Shown in pieces: positions 1-9,815 of a DNA stretch of 64,000 nucleotides (positions within the stretch are counted from its first letter, which is position 1; each line of letters opens with the position of its first letter). The translations under genes and the position numbers were made by a program. The DNA is taken from positions 186,001 through 250,000 of the forward strand of contig NZ_CP034864.1 of the NCBI RefSeq assembly GCF_005080885.1, given 5' to 3'. The notes beneath the pieces were generated by a model that was not told where the DNA came from, did not search any database, and saw only the letters and a program-made list of their open reading frames with translations. This stretch comes from Buchnera aphidicola (Macrosiphoniella sanborni) (GTDB lineage Bacteria; Pseudomonadota; Gammaproteobacteria; Enterobacterales; Enterobacteriaceae).

Positions 1-2079
1 AATAGATTGATCAATAAATTTTTGCATAATACCAGCAAGTTGTAAATATCCTATATTATTTGGCATCTCCCAAAGTAATTCGTATTCTGATTTTAGTTTT
101 TTATATTCTGGTACTACTTGTCTTAATATTCCATCTTTAGATACCTTAATACTAACAAAACCTCTTGGAGGTTCAATTCCATTGGTTGCATTAGATATTT
201 GAGAAGATGTTTCTGAAGGCATTAAAGCAGATAATGTTGAATTTCTTAAACCATATTGTTTTATTTTTAAACGTAATTTATCCCAATTAAAATGGAGTGG
301 TTCATGACATATTTTGTCAATATCTTTTTTATATGTATCAATAGGAAGTTTACCTAAATAATAATTAGTATGATGAAATAAAGAACATTTTCCTTTTTCT
401 TTTGCTAGTTGACAAGAAGCTTCTAATAAATAATATTGCATAGCTTCAAAAGTTCTATGTGTTAAATTTTTTGCGCTACCATCTGAATAACGAACTTTGT
501 TTTTAGCTAAGTAATAAGCAAAATTAATTACTCCAATTCCCAGAGAACGTCTAGACATAGCTGATTTTTTAGCTGATATTACTGGGTAATTTTGATATTC
601 TAATATTTCATCAAGAGCGCGAACAGATAATATTGATAATTCTTTTAATTCATCAAGACTTTTAATCATACCTAAATTAAAAGCTGATAACGTACATAGT
701 GCAACTTCTCCATTCATATCATTAACATCGTTTAATGCTTTTGTTGGTAAAGTAATTTCTAAGCATAAATTAGATTGTCTTATTGGCGCAAGAAGAGGAT
801 TAAATGAACTATGTGAATTGCAATGATCAACATGTTGTATATAAATACGTCCAGTAGAAGTTCGTTCTTGCATTATTAATGAAAATAATTCTAATGCTTT
901 AATAGTTTTTTTTCTTATATTTGTATTTTTTTCATATGTTATATATATTTCTTCAAATTTTTTTTGATTAGAAAAAAAAGATTCGTATAAATCAGGAACA
1001 TCAGAAGGACTAAATAATGTTATCATTTCTCCAGACAACATTCTTTGATACATTAATTTATTAATTTGAATTGCATAGTCAATATGACGTACTCTGTTGT
1101 CTTCTATTCCTCTATTATTTTTTAATACTAACAAGCTTTCTACTTCTAAATGCCAAATAGGATAAAAAACGGTTGCAGCACCACCTCTAACTCCGCCTTG
1201 TGAACAAGATTTTACTGCACTTTGAAAATATTTATAAAAAGGTATACAACCAGTATGAAATGCTTCTCCATTTCTAATAGGACTGCCTAATGCTCGGATT
1301 TGTCCTGTATTGATACCAATTCCTGCACGTTGAGAAACATATTTAACAATTGTACTTGCAGTAGCATTAATAGAATTTAAATTATCAGCACATTCAATTA
1401 ATACACAAGAACTAAATTGACGAGTAGGTGTTCTAACGCCAGACATAATTGGTGTTGGTAAAGAAATTTTAAATGTTGAAATAGCATTATAAAAACGTTG
1501 AATGTAATTCATGCGAATATTTTTAGGGTATCGAGAAAATAAGCATGCAGATATTAAAATATATAGAAATTGTGCACTTTCATATATCTCTCCAGTGATT
1601 CGATTTTGTATTAAATATTTTCCTTCTAATTGTTTTACAGCAGCATATGAAAAATTCATATCTCTCCAATGATCAATAAAAGAATTCATATGTAAAAATT
1701 CTGAATAAGAGTAATCTTGTAATAATTTTTTGTCATATTTCCTTAATTTTACCATTTTTTTTACATGATCATATAATGCTGGTGGCGTAAATTGACCGTA
1801 AGCTTTTTTTCTAAGATGAAAAATAGCTAATCTTGCAGCCATATATTGATAATCTGGTGTTTTTTGTGATATTAGATCAGCTGCAGCTTTAATAATAGTT
1901 TCATGAATATTAATAGTAGTAATATTATTATAAAATTGAATACGAGAACATAACGCTACTTGTGATACAGAGACGTCATTTAATCCTTCTGATGCCCAAT
2001 TAAGTACTTTATGAATTTTATCTAAATTAATTTTTTCTGTTCTTCCATCACGTTTAGTAACAAAGAGATTATTTTTCAT
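1..2079 (-). CDS. nrdA: Ribonucleoside-diphosphate reductase subunit alpha (partial, 3' end outside window)
   Basis: Class Ia ribonucleotide reductase large subunit, which reduces ribonucleoside diphosphates to deoxy forms together with NrdB. My translation gives 693 codons from an ATG at 2079; the family is about 760 residues, so roughly the last 70, including the C-terminal cysteine pair, lie beyond the window edge. Visible are an N-terminal ATP-cone (FVTKRDGRTEKINLDKI), the first active-site cysteine in FSSCVLIEC, GVRGGAATVFYP, the radical-cysteine loop NLCLEITLP (equivalents of E. coli N437, C439, E441), the partner cysteine in CTLSAFNLG, and MPSETSSQISNATNG. gyrA lies 80 bp upstream on the same strand. 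In E. coli the two are near neighbours with other genes between, which fits genome reduction. Confidence 0.97.
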   Translation of the reverse strand, partial: MKNNLFVTKRDGRTEKINLDKIHKVLNWASEGLNDVSVSQVALCSRIQFYNNITTINIHETIIKAAADLISQKTPDYQYMAARLAIFHLRKKAYGQFTPPALYDHVKKMVKLRKYDKKLLQDYSYSEFLHMNSFIDHWRDMNFSYAAVKQLEGKYLIQNRITGEIYESAQFLYILISACLFSRYPKNIRMNYIQRFYNAISTFKISLPTPIMSGVRTPTRQFSSCVLIECADNLNSINATASTIVKYVSQRAGIGINTGQIRALGSPIRNGEAFHTGCIPFYKYFQSAVKSCSQGGVRGGAATVFYPIWHLEVESLLVLKNNRGIEDNRVRHIDYAIQINKLMYQRMLSGEMITLFSPSDVPDLYESFFSNQKKFEEIYITYEKNTNIRKKTIKALELFSLIMQERTSTGRIYIQHVDHCNSHSSFNPLLAPIRQSNLCLEITLPTKALNDVNDMNGEVALCTLSAFNLGMIKSLDELKELSILSVRALDEILEYQNYPVISAKKSAMSRRSLGIGVINFAYYLAKNKVRYSDGSAKNLTHRTFEAMQYYLLEASCQLAKEKGKCSLFHHTNYYLGKLPIDTYKKDIDKICHEPLHFNWDKLRLKIKQYGLRNSTLSALMPSETSSQISNATNGIEPPRGFVSIKVSKDGILRQVVPEYKKLKSEYELLWEMPNNIGYLQLAGIMQKFIDQSI

Positions 2080-2159
2080 AATAAATTTAACTTATTTTTA
2101 AATAGTATAAAGATGTATTTATTGAATTTACTTTAATAAATAACAAATAAACAGTTTTT

Positions 2160-4661
2160 TTACATAGGTTCAATAATTCTTTGTAAAGCAACTACTTTTT
2201 CATTTTTTGATGTTCTTATTAATATAACACCTTGTGTATTTCGTCTGAGTATTCCTACTTCTGAAACTCTAATTCTAACTAATGTACCTGCATTAGTAAT
2301 CATCATGATTTGATCTTGTTCGACTACTTGTATTGCTCCTATAATTTTCCCGTTTTTTTTTGTAATTTTAATTGATATTACACCTTGAGTAGCACGAGAT
2401 TTAATAGGAAAATCAGTAATTTTAGTACGTTTTCCATATCCATTTTGTGTTGCTATTAAAATACATCCTTTATTTTTAGGTACGATTAATGATACAACTT
2501 TATCATTTTTTTTAATTTTAATACCTTTTACTCCAGAAGCAGTACGTCCCATGGTGCGTACGCTTGTTTCTAAAAATTGTACTACTTTACCGTTTTGCGT
2601 AAATAACATAATATTATTATTACCATCAGTTAACGCTACGCCAATTAATTCGTCATTAGCATGTAAATTAATAGCAATAATGCCAGCAAATCTAGGTTTT
2701 TTGAATTGTTTTAAAGAGCTTTTTTTTACTCTTCCATGAGCGGTAGTCATAAAAATATTAAGATTATCTTTATATTCATGGACAGGTAATATAGCTGTAA
2801 TTCTTTCTTTGGCACTCAATGGTAAAATATTAACTATAGGTTTTCCTTTCGCATGTCTACTAGATTCAGGTAATTGATAAACTTTCATCCAATATAAAAT
2901 TCCTCTACTAGAAAAACATAGTATAGTATCGTGTGTATTTGCTATTATTAAACTTTCTATAAAATCTTCTTCTTTTATTTTTGCAGCTGATTTACCTTTT
3001 CCACCACGTCTTTGAGCATTATAATCAGAAAGAGGTTGATATTTTACATATCCTGAATGTGATAGTGTGACTACTACATCTTCTTGATTAATTAAATCTT
3101 CAAAATTAATATCAGTATGGTGATTAGTAATTTTTGTTTTTCTTTTATCACTAAAATTTTTTTGTATAGATAAGAGTTCTGATTGAATTACGTTCAACAT
3201 ACATTTTGGATTTTCAAGTATTTCTTTTAATTCTTTTTTTCTCTTTTTTAAATTATTATGTTCTGAAAAAATTTTATTTTGTTCTAAATTAGTTAATTTT
3301 TGTAGACGTAAATCTAATATAGCTTGTGCCTGTATTTCACTAAAATGATATTTTTTATTATCAGATAAAATATTTTTATTAAAAGGAGAATAACATTGTG
3401 TAATATTATGAGATGTCCATGCTTTTTGAATAATTAAATTTTTAGCATCTTTTGAATTTCCTGCACTTTTAATTATTTCAATAATTAGATTAATATTGAT
3501 AAAAGCAGTATTTAATCCTTCAAGAATATGAAGACGGTGAGAAATTTTATTTAATTCAAAAATACTACGTCTAATAATTATTTCTTGTCTATGAGATAAA
3601 AAATTTTTTAATATCTCTTTTAAAGATAAAATCTTTGGTTGTCCTTGACATAAAGCAACCATGTTAATACCAAAAGATATTTGCAATTGTGTTAACGAAT
3701 ATAATTGATTTAAAATAATTTCTGATATTGCTTCTTTTTTAACTTCTATAACAATTCTCATTCCATCTTTGTCAGATTCATCACGTAAACCAGAAATTCC
3801 ATCAATTTTTTTATCTTTTACTAATTCTGCTATTTTTTCAATTAAACGTGATTTATTTACTTGATAAGGTATTTCATCAAAAATAATAGATTCTTTTTTA
3901 TTTTTTTTATTTTTTTCAATTGTATGACGTGCGCGAATATAAATTTTTCCTTTTCCTGTACGATAAGCTTCTTTGATTCCTAATGTTCCATTTATAATAC
4001 CTGCTGTTGGAAAATCTGGTCCTGGAATATGTTTAATAAGTTCTTCAAGAGTAATATCTTGATTATTAATATAAGCCAAACATCCATTAATTACTTCATA
4101 TAAATTATGAGGAGGAATATTTGTCGCCATACCAACAGCTATACCAGAAGAACCATTGATTAAAAGATTCGGTATTTTGGACGGTAGTATTTCAGGGATT
4201 TTTTCAGTATCATCATAATTCGGTAAAAATTCAACAGTGTTTTTTTCTAAATCACTTAATAATTCATGGGCTATTTTAGACATGCGTACTTCTGTATATC
4301 TCATTGCTGCGGCAGAATCACCATCTATAGAACCAAAATTACCTTGACCATCAATAAGCATATAACGTAATGAAAATTTTTGTGCCATACGAACTATGGC
4401 ATCATATACAGCAGAATCACCATGTGGGTGATATTTTCCTATGACATCACCTACTACTCGAGCAGATTTTTTATATGGTTTGTTCCAATCATTATTTAAA
4501 ACATACATTGCAAATAGTATTCTTCTATGAACAGGTTTTAAACCATCTCGAACATCCGGCAATGCTCTTCCGACTATTACAGACATAGAATAATCTAAAT
4601 AAGAGCTTTTTAATTCATCTTCAATATTGACCTGTATAATTTTTTTCTCAGGTTCTTTCAT
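2160..4661 (-). CDS. gyrA: DNA gyrase subunit A
   Basis: Breakage-reunion subunit of DNA gyrase, acting with GyrB to introduce negative supercoils. The 833-residue product is slightly shorter than the E. coli protein (875) and lacks its acidic tail. The catalytic tyrosine is Y122 in [10 protein letters not shown]. The quinolone-determining positions S83 and D87 ([10 protein letters not shown]) are wild type. The C-terminal DNA-wrapping domain begins with the GyrA box QRRGGKG. The ATG start is supported by conserved [25 protein letters not shown] and an upstream AAAGAG. It is the upstream partner of nrdA on the same strand and is divergent from the DUF2076 gene. Confidence 0.98.
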   Translation of the reverse strand: MKEPEKKIIQVNIEDELKSSYLDYSMSVIVGRALPDVRDGLKPVHRRILFAMYVLNNDWNKPYKKSARVVGDVIGKYHPHGDSAVYDAIVRMAQKFSLRYMLIDGQGNFGSIDGDSAAAMRYTEVRMSKIAHELLSDLEKNTVEFLPNYDDTEKIPEILPSKIPNLLINGSSGIAVGMATNIPPHNLYEVINGCLAYINNQDITLEELIKHIPGPDFPTAGIINGTLGIKEAYRTGKGKIYIRARHTIEKNKKNKKESIIFDEIPYQVNKSRLIEKIAELVKDKKIDGISGLRDESDKDGMRIVIEVKKEAISEIILNQLYSLTQLQISFGINMVALCQGQPKILSLKEILKNFLSHRQEIIIRRSIFELNKISHRLHILEGLNTAFININLIIEIIKSAGNSKDAKNLIIQKAWTSHNITQCYSPFNKNILSDNKKYHFSEIQAQAILDLRLQKLTNLEQNKIFSEHNNLKKRKKELKEILENPKCMLNVIQSELLSIQKNFSDKRKTKITNHHTDINFEDLINQEDVVVTLSHSGYVKYQPLSDYNAQRRGGKGKSAAKIKEEDFIESLIIANTHDTILCFSSRGILYWMKVYQLPESSRHAKGKPIVNILPLSAKERITAILPVHEYKDNLNIFMTTAHGRVKKSSLKQFKKPRFAGIIAINLHANDELIGVALTDGNNNIMLFTQNGKVVQFLETSVRTMGRTASGVKGIKIKKNDKVVSLIVPKNKGCILIATQNGYGKRTKITDFPIKSRATQGVISIKITKKNGKIIGAIQVVEQDQIMMITNAGTLVRIRVSEVGILRRNTQGVILIRTSKNEKVVALQRIIEPM

Positions 4662-4853
4662 AAAGCTTTCATCTCTTTAATAAGAAGTAATTTAATTAAG
4701 TAGAAAAGTATAACATAATTAAACAATTAGATGCATATAAAGAACATTATTCTGAATATCAAATAACTTTAAGATATTTTTTATATTAAAAATATTTGTT
4801 TATTTTAAATGAAAGTATTAATATAAAAAATAGTTATGAATATTAAAATTGTT

Positions 4854-4896
4854 AAAAGTAATATTATATTGCATAAAAAGTAATATTATATTGCAT
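4854..4896. repeat. Two tandem 21-bp repeats in the gyrA/DUF2076 divergent spacer
   Basis: The unit AAAAGTAATATTATATTGCAT occurs at 4854-4874 and again at 4876-4896, separated by one A, so the period is 22 bp. It lies about 35 bp upstream of the DUF2076 start codon. It could duplicate a promoter element or be a replication-slippage product; nothing in the sequence decides between them. Confidence 0.85.
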
Positions 4897-4931
4897 AATA
4901 TATAACTTAAACTTAACAATGAGATGCAATT

Positions 4932-5684
4932 ATGAAAGATAAAGAAAAGAATTTAATAGAAAATTTGTTTTATCGCTTAAAAAATACTGAATTAAACATG
5001 TCTGAAAGAGATGTATCAGCAGACAACTTAATTCAAAATTTGGTTTCTAAACAACCTTCTTCTCCTTATTATATGACTCAAACAATATTGATTCAAGAAA
5101 CAGCTATAAAAAAAATGGGTATGAAAATTGAAGAATTAGAAAAAAGAATTCAAGTATTAAATCAAGAAATATCAAATAAAAAGCCTAGTTTTTTATCTAG
5201 TTTTTTTAAAAAAAATACTGATTTTCAATCTTCTCAACCAATGTCTAATAATATTTGGAGAAATAAAGAAAATATTTCACAAACGCATGCTACTAATTTA
5301 CCTCCATCATCTATTACTCAACCTTCACCTATAGTTAATAATACAATCGGAAATAGTGCTACTAGAAGTAGTGGTTTTTTAAGTAGTGCATTACAAACAG
5401 CAACAGGAGTGGCTGGTGGTATGATTTTAGGAAATATGTTAATGAGTGCATTTAATCATGTGAATAAACCAGAAGAAGAAATCTTTGATACGGTTAATAA
5501 ATTCAATCAAGATGATAATGCAGAAAGACATTTTTTTGATAATCACACACAAAGTGATTTAGTGAATTATCAATCTGATGATATTATAGATTCTAACAAA
5601 TATAATGAATGTACTGCAGAAGACTTCAGTAGCGATGTTGATGATGTGAATAATTTTGATACTGATGATGATAATTTCATTTAA
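4932..5684 (+). CDS. DUF2076 family protein, function unknown
   Basis: A 250-residue protein that I recognise as DUF2076 (COG3416) from its N-terminal block, which includes LIENLFYRLKNTE, ADNLIQNLVSKQPSSPYY and MTQTILIQETAIKKM, followed by a coiled coil (about residues 50-70: KKMGMKIEELEKRIQVLNQE). The middle is serine/asparagine-rich and low complexity. Around residues 140-170 is a glycine-rich hydrophobic segment (GFLSSALQTATGVAGGMILG), as is usual in the family, and the tail is strongly acidic (many D/E). There is no signal peptide. The family has no established function. The gene stands alone between gyrA and ahpC, and ends in a terminator shared with ahpC. Confidence 0.85.
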   Translation: MKDKEKNLIENLFYRLKNTELNMSERDVSADNLIQNLVSKQPSSPYYMTQTILIQETAIKKMGMKIEELEKRIQVLNQEISNKKPSFLSSFFKKNTDFQSSQPMSNNIWRNKENISQTHATNLPPSSITQPSPIVNNTIGNSATRSSGFLSSALQTATGVAGGMILGNMLMSAFNHVNKPEEEIFDTVNKFNQDDNAERHFFDNHTQSDLVNYQSDDIIDSNKYNECTAEDFSSDVDDVNNFDTDDDNFI

Positions 5685-5749
5685 AAAAATATTTTATAAT
5701 CATATATTATTTGTTATCTATATCTATTAGTCTAAAATTTAAAAAAAAT

Positions 5750-5782
5750 AAAGCCAGCATAAAATATTTTTTTGCTGACTTT
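5750..5782. terminator. Bidirectional terminator between DUF2076 gene and ahpC
   Basis: Stem AAAGcCAGCA/TGCTGaCTTT with one C/A mismatch and a 13-nt loop, flanked by an A-run on the left and a T-run on the right. It sits between two convergent genes and would work in both directions. Confidence 0.7.
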
Positions 5783-5790
5783 AATTTTTT

Positions 5791-6384
5791 TTAAGAATAT
5801 TTGCTGAGATATTCAGCAATTCCTTCGGAAGAAGCTTTAATGCCTTTTTCTCCCTTAGTCCAATTAGCAGGACACACTTCTCCAAATTGATTATGAAAAT
5901 CTAATGCATCTACCATACGTATGGTTTCTTTAATGTTTCTACCAAATGGTAAATCATTAACAATTTGATGACGTATAATCCAATTAGAATCAATTAAAAA
6001 TGTAGCTCTTAATGCTACACTTAATTTGGGATGTTCAATACCATAAGCTTTTTGAATATCGTGTTTTATATCAGAGATCATAGGGAAAAGAATTTTTCCA
6101 ATACCACCATTTTTAGGTAATATGTTTTGCCATGCTTGATGAACAAAAACACTATCAATTGATACTCCTACAATCTTGACGTGTCTTTTTTCAAATTCTA
6201 AATAGAGTTGATTTAATTCAATGATTTCAGAAGGGCAAACGAAAGTAAAATCCATAGGCCAGAAAAATAATATGACAGATTGATTATTAGAATATTTTTT
6301 CAGATCAAAATCTTCAATAATTTTACCGTTGGATAAAACTGCTGGAGCGATAAAGTTTGGAGCAGTTTGTGTTACTAAAACCAT
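5791..6384 (-). CDS. ahpC: 2-Cys peroxiredoxin (AhpC/TSA family)
   Basis: Cytosolic peroxiredoxin that reduces hydrogen peroxide and organic peroxides. The 197-residue product has the peroxidatic cysteine C50 in DFTFVCPSE, the resolving cysteine C171 in GEVCPANW, the catalytic arginine in SVALRATF (R126), and the GGIG loop of sensitive typical 2-Cys enzymes. It ends EYLSKYS, without the usual C-terminal YF. It resembles the TSA-like peroxiredoxins more than classical AhpC. Its reductant (AhpF or thioredoxin) is not in the window. Start ATG with CTCC/GGAG complement 6 nt upstream. Confidence 0.93.
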   Translation of the reverse strand: MVLVTQTAPNFIAPAVLSNGKIIEDFDLKKYSNNQSVILFFWPMDFTFVCPSEIIELNQLYLEFEKRHVKIVGVSIDSVFVHQAWQNILPKNGGIGKILFPMISDIKHDIQKAYGIEHPKLSVALRATFLIDSNWIIRHQIVNDLPFGRNIKETIRMVDALDFHNQFGEVCPANWTKGEKGIKASSEGIAEYLSKYS

Positions 6385-6473
6385 ATTTTCTCCTTAATTT
6401 TTATAATATTAAAAAAATATTTTTTAATTGTAAAAAATGTTAAAATATCATTTTTAGCTGAAACTTTACTAAA

Positions 6474-7151
6474 ATGGAAAAAAATATGAAAAAAATTTTA
6501 TCTTGGACAGATGTTTTATCACAAGAAAAAAAAAAGTATTTTATTGATATTATGCGATTTCTTAAAAAAGAACGTTTAAAAAAAACGATTTATCCTCAAC
6601 AAAAAGATATATTTAACGCTTTTATTTTGACACATTTCAATGATATAAAAGTAGTGATTCTTGGACAAGACCCGTATTTTTCAAAAAATCAAGCACATGG
6701 TTTATCTTTTTCTGTTCCTAAATCTTATAATATACCACCTTCTTTACAGAATATATATAAAGAATTAAATAGTGATTTTAAAAAAAATGTTATTTTTAAA
6801 CATGGATGTCTTGAAAGTTGGGCTAATCAAGGTGTTTTTTTATTAAATACTATTTTAACTGTTGAATCAGGTAAGCCAAAATCACATAATTCTATAGGAT
6901 GGAACATTTTTACTGATACAGTAATTTCTAAGATTAATCAATATAGAAATTCTATTATTTTTTTATTGTGGGGAACTAATGCACAAAAAAAAGATATTTT
7001 TATTAATAAAAATAAGCATTATATATTAAGAGCGTCTCATCCCTCTCCTTTATCAGCATATAGAGGATTTTTAGGGTGTAAACATTTTTCATTAACTAAT
7101 CAAATTTTATTAAATAATAGAAAAAAACCAATTGATTGGTTCGCAATTTAA
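6474..7151 (+). CDS. ung: Uracil-DNA glycosylase
   Basis: Family 1 uracil-DNA glycosylase, which removes uracil from DNA in base-excision repair. The 225 residues match the full E. coli length. The water-activating aspartate is D66 in VVILGQDPY, and the second catalytic motif is HPSPLSAYRGF with H189. The uracil-binding LLNTILTV segment is present. One oddity is that the highly conserved histidine after GQDPY is phenylalanine here (F69). A run of 10 A lies inside the coding region at 6526-6535. It is convergent with grpE. Confidence 0.96.
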   Translation: MEKNMKKILSWTDVLSQEKKKYFIDIMRFLKKERLKKTIYPQQKDIFNAFILTHFNDIKVVILGQDPYFSKNQAHGLSFSVPKSYNIPPSLQNIYKELNSDFKKNVIFKHGCLESWANQGVFLLNTILTVESGKPKSHNSIGWNIFTDTVISKINQYRNSIIFLLWGTNAQKKDIFINKNKHYILRASHPSPLSAYRGFLGCKHFSLTNQILLNNRKKPIDWFAI

Positions 7152-7209
7152 AAAAATATTAATTTTTTTAATTAAAATTTAAATATCTCAATTTTTTATT
7201 ATTAAAAAA

Positions 7210-7767
7210 TTATTTTTTTGCAATTATTACAATAGCTTTTCTTAATAATACTTTATTAAAAGTAAATCCTTGTTTTTTAACAGAAATAATATGATTAGGT
7301 AATATATTTGAAGATGATTCTATCGCAATAGAAGTATGCAATTTAGAATTAAAAACTTCGTTTTTTTTGCCTTCAATTTTTAATCCGAATTTAGATAATA
7401 TATTTAATAAAGATTGTAATGTAAGTTTAATACCTTCTATGAAAGGTTGATCTTTTTTTTTAAATGAGTTAGATGATATTATAATATCTTCTAAAGTTTC
7501 TATGATGGGAAAAATAGTTTTTAAGAATTTTTCTATTTCAGTTTCTTTTATAATATTTATTTGTTCTAAAGTATTTTTTTGTATGTTTTCTATTTTTGCT
7601 AATGTACGTAATTTAATATCATTAATTTTATTTTGGTTTTGAGATAATTGTAATTTTAATTCTTCTATTTTTTTATTTTGGCATATAATGATATCATTAA
7701 TTTTTTCTTTATGATCTTCTATAATTGTTCTATTTTGATTCTTTTTATTATCCATAATATTTACCAT
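7210..7767 (-). CDS. grpE: Nucleotide exchange factor GrpE
   Basis: Exchange factor for DnaK. The protein of up to 185 residues has the expected long N-terminal coiled coil (residues about 20-70) followed by the C-terminal beta-wing domain, recognisable from KFGLKIEGKKNEVFNSKLHTS and the terminal KQGFTFNKVLLRKAIVIIAK, where the family norm is GY...LRPA.V.V. The start may be the ATG at 7767 or the in-frame ATG at 7755 (MDNKK). Buchnera is remembered to carry two grpE genes; which one this is cannot be decided here. A sigma-32-like promoter precedes it. Confidence 0.93.
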   Translation of the reverse strand: MVNIMDNKKNQNRTIIEDHKEKINDIIICQNKKIEELKLQLSQNQNKINDIKLRTLAKIENIQKNTLEQINIIKETEIEKFLKTIFPIIETLEDIIISSNSFKKKDQPFIEGIKLTLQSLLNILSKFGLKIEGKKNEVFNSKLHTSIAIESSSNILPNHIISVKKQGFTFNKVLLRKAIVIIAKK

Positions 7768-7790
7768 TTTTTTATATGAATTATTAAATT

Positions 7791-7819
7791 ATTATAAGGT
7801 TTATAATTAATCTTTCAAG
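7791..7819 (-). promoter_or_regulatory. Candidate sigma-32 heat-shock promoter of grpE
   Basis: On the minus strand CTTGAAA (7819-7813), an exact match to the sigma-32 -35 consensus, is followed after 13 nt by CCTTATAAT (7799-7791), close to CCCCATNT. The predicted start lies a few nucleotides upstream of the grpE ATG. grpE is a classic RpoH target, which supports the reading; AT-richness makes chance -10 matches common. Confidence 0.5.
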
Positions 7820-7879
7820 GTTATTTATTATTAAAATACAACATACATTACGTTATTTTTTATTAGGAAGTTTTTTTTA

Positions 7880-8758
7880 ATGAATCAATATTTTAGTTCT
7901 ATTGGTATTATTGGTCGTCCACGTTATACAAGTGCATTAATAACACATAAAAAATTATATAAATGGTTAATAAAAAATGGTTATGAGGTTTTTGTTGAAT
8001 CTTCTATTGCACAAGAACTAAAATTAGATAATCCTAAAACTGCTACATTAATTGAAATTGGGCAATCTTGTGATTTAGCTATTGTAATAGGAGGAGATGG
8101 TAATCTATTATGCGCAGCACGTATTTTATCGCTTTATGATATTAAAATTATTGGAATTAATAGAGGAAATTTGGGTTTTCTCACTGATTTAAATCCAGCA
8201 ACTAGTTTAAAAAAATTATCAGAAGTATTATCTGGAAAATATTGTTTAGAAAATCGATTTTTATTAGATGTACAAATTTGTGAAAAAAAAATGATTTCTA
8301 AATCTAGTATAGCAATTAATGAAGTAGTTGTACATACAAAAAATTTGGCTCATATGATAGAATTTGAAGTTTATATTGATAATAAATTTTCTTTTTCTCA
8401 GAGAGCTGACGGTTTAATTATTTCAACTCCAACAGGTTCAACTGGATATTCGTTATCAGCTGGTGGACCAATTATTTCAACATCTTTAGATGCTATTCTT
8501 TTAGTACCAATGTTTCCACATACTTTATCTGCACGTCCATTAGTTATTCATAATGATAGTGTTATTTGTTTAAAATTTTCTAATATTGAAAGAAATTTAA
8601 AAATTAGTTGTGATAATCAAAACATTTTAACTATAAAGAAAAATGAACGTGTATTTATTCGTCGGAGTGGTTATTATTTAAATCTTATTCATCCTAAAAG
8701 TTATAACTATTTTAAAATATTAAATTCTAAATTAAATTGGTCTAAAAAATTTTTTTAG
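7880..8758 (+). CDS. nadK: NAD kinase
   Basis: Phosphorylates NAD to NADP. The 292-residue protein matches the E. coli length. The diagnostic GGDGN motif is at 71-75, followed by [11 protein letters not shown] (about 94-104), the NE pair in AINEVVVH, and the glycine-rich [17 protein letters not shown]. The ATG is preceded by AGGAAG 9 nt upstream. It is divergent from grpE, as in E. coli. Confidence 0.97.
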   Translation: MNQYFSSIGIIGRPRYTSALITHKKLYKWLIKNGYEVFVESSIAQELKLDNPKTATLIEIGQSCDLAIVIGGDGNLLCAARILSLYDIKIIGINRGNLGFLTDLNPATSLKKLSEVLSGKYCLENRFLLDVQICEKKMISKSSIAINEVVVHTKNLAHMIEFEVYIDNKFSFSQRADGLIISTPTGSTGYSLSAGGPIISTSLDAILLVPMFPHTLSARPLVIHNDSVICLKFSNIERNLKISCDNQNILTIKKNERVFIRRSGYYLNLIHPKSYNYFKILNSKLNWSKKFF

Positions 8759-8834
8759 ATATTTTTATAACTATTATTAAAACTATTTGTTTAAATAATG
8801 GATATTATGTGTTAATTATCAATATAAATGATTT

Positions 8835-9200
8835 TGGAGCTGGCGGGATTTGAACCCGCGTCCAAAATTTCTACGAATAAAGCACTACATGCTTAGTTTT
8901 TCTGCATTATATTTCATTATCTAATTTGGAAAAACACATTTTAGATATATAGCTTGTAATTTTTTTGTTCATGTCATCGTCAAGCTTGATAAACATGTTT
9001 TCTCTTTTTTTGACTTTCCTTTGTTCTCGTCCTAAGAGGGAGGCTGAGGAGGAAAGGCTTTAAAACAGTTTTTTAGGCTGCTAAAGCATAGTTATATTTA
9101 TTATTTGCAGCTATTTTTTTTACGGTTTTTATCGAGGCAAACCGTTCCTCGGCATGCACTTTACTTTGTTGATAATTTTGTCGAATCCAAAAACAGCCCC
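8835..9200 (-). ncRNA. ssrA: Transfer-messenger RNA (tmRNA)
   Basis: The tRNA-like domain has 5' GGGGCUG (from 9200) pairing with CAGCUCC near the 3' end, including the G3-U pair that is the alanine identity element, plus a T arm with GGATTTGAACCCGCG complement. The total of 366 nt is close to the E. coli 363. The resume codon GCA at 9108-9106 opens the tag ANNKYNYALAA, followed by TAA at 9075-9073; the ALAA protease signal is intact. The discriminator A is at 8835, and the next bases are AAA, so the 3' CCA is not encoded and must be added enzymatically. It rescues stalled ribosomes together with SmpB. Confidence 0.95.
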
Positions 9201-9330
9201 TTTTAAATTAAGTATTGCAAAAAAAAATATTTTTGTCTATTAATTATTTTAAAGTTTTTTAAAAATAGTTTTTATAGTATAAGATTTTTTTAAATATATA
9301 TATTGTATAATTTTACAAACAGGAATAAAT

Positions 9331-9669
9331 ATGAATATTATAAAAAAAATAAAGGATCAAATTAAAAATAATATTATTTTAATTTATATGAAAGGTACTC
9401 CAACGTCTCCTAGTTGTGGTTTTTCTGCTCAAGCGGTACAAGCTTTATCTGCGTGTGGTGAGAAATTTGCATATGTTGATGTTTTAGAAAATACAGATAT
9501 TAGAAACGAATTGCCAAAATATGCTAATTGGCCTACTTTTCCTCAGTTATGGGTAGATGGTGAATTAATTGGAGGTTGTAGTATTATACTTGAAATGTTA
9601 GAAAATGGTGAGTTAAAAAAATTAATATCAGAAAAAGTAAAAAATAATAGAATTATATCCGAAGAATAA
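9331..9669 (+). CDS. grxD: Monothiol glutaredoxin (Grx4 type)
   Basis: CGFS-type glutaredoxin that binds a [2Fe-2S] cluster with glutathione and takes part in iron-sulfur delivery. The 112 residues have the monothiol active site C29-G30-F31-S32 in SPSCGFSAQ, preceded by MKGTP, and the glutathione-binding WPTFPQLWVDGELIGGCSI. It is next to ssrA, and convergent with rnt with a shared terminator. Confidence 0.96.
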   Translation: MNIIKKIKDQIKNNIILIYMKGTPTSPSCGFSAQAVQALSACGEKFAYVDVLENTDIRNELPKYANWPTFPQLWVDGELIGGCSIILEMLENGELKKLISEKVKNNRIISEE

Positions 9670-9701
9670 TTAATATAAATAGAAAATATAATTAAAATAG
9701 T

Positions 9702-9769
9702 AAGATATGACATTATATAAAAGATTTTATTTTTCTAATCTGTTTTTATTAATGTCATATCTTTTTTTT
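9702..9769. terminator. Terminator between grxD and rnt
   Basis: A perfect 14-bp inverted repeat AAGATATGACATTA/TAATGTCATATCTT (9702-9715 and 9750-9763) is followed by a T-run. The intervening 34 nt is unusually long for a loop and may fold further. The position between convergent grxD and rnt supports a transcription terminator. Confidence 0.65.
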
Positions 9770-9815
9770 ATTGAATTATTTTGATATTTTTCATAAAAAA
9801 ATATTTTTAGAAATA

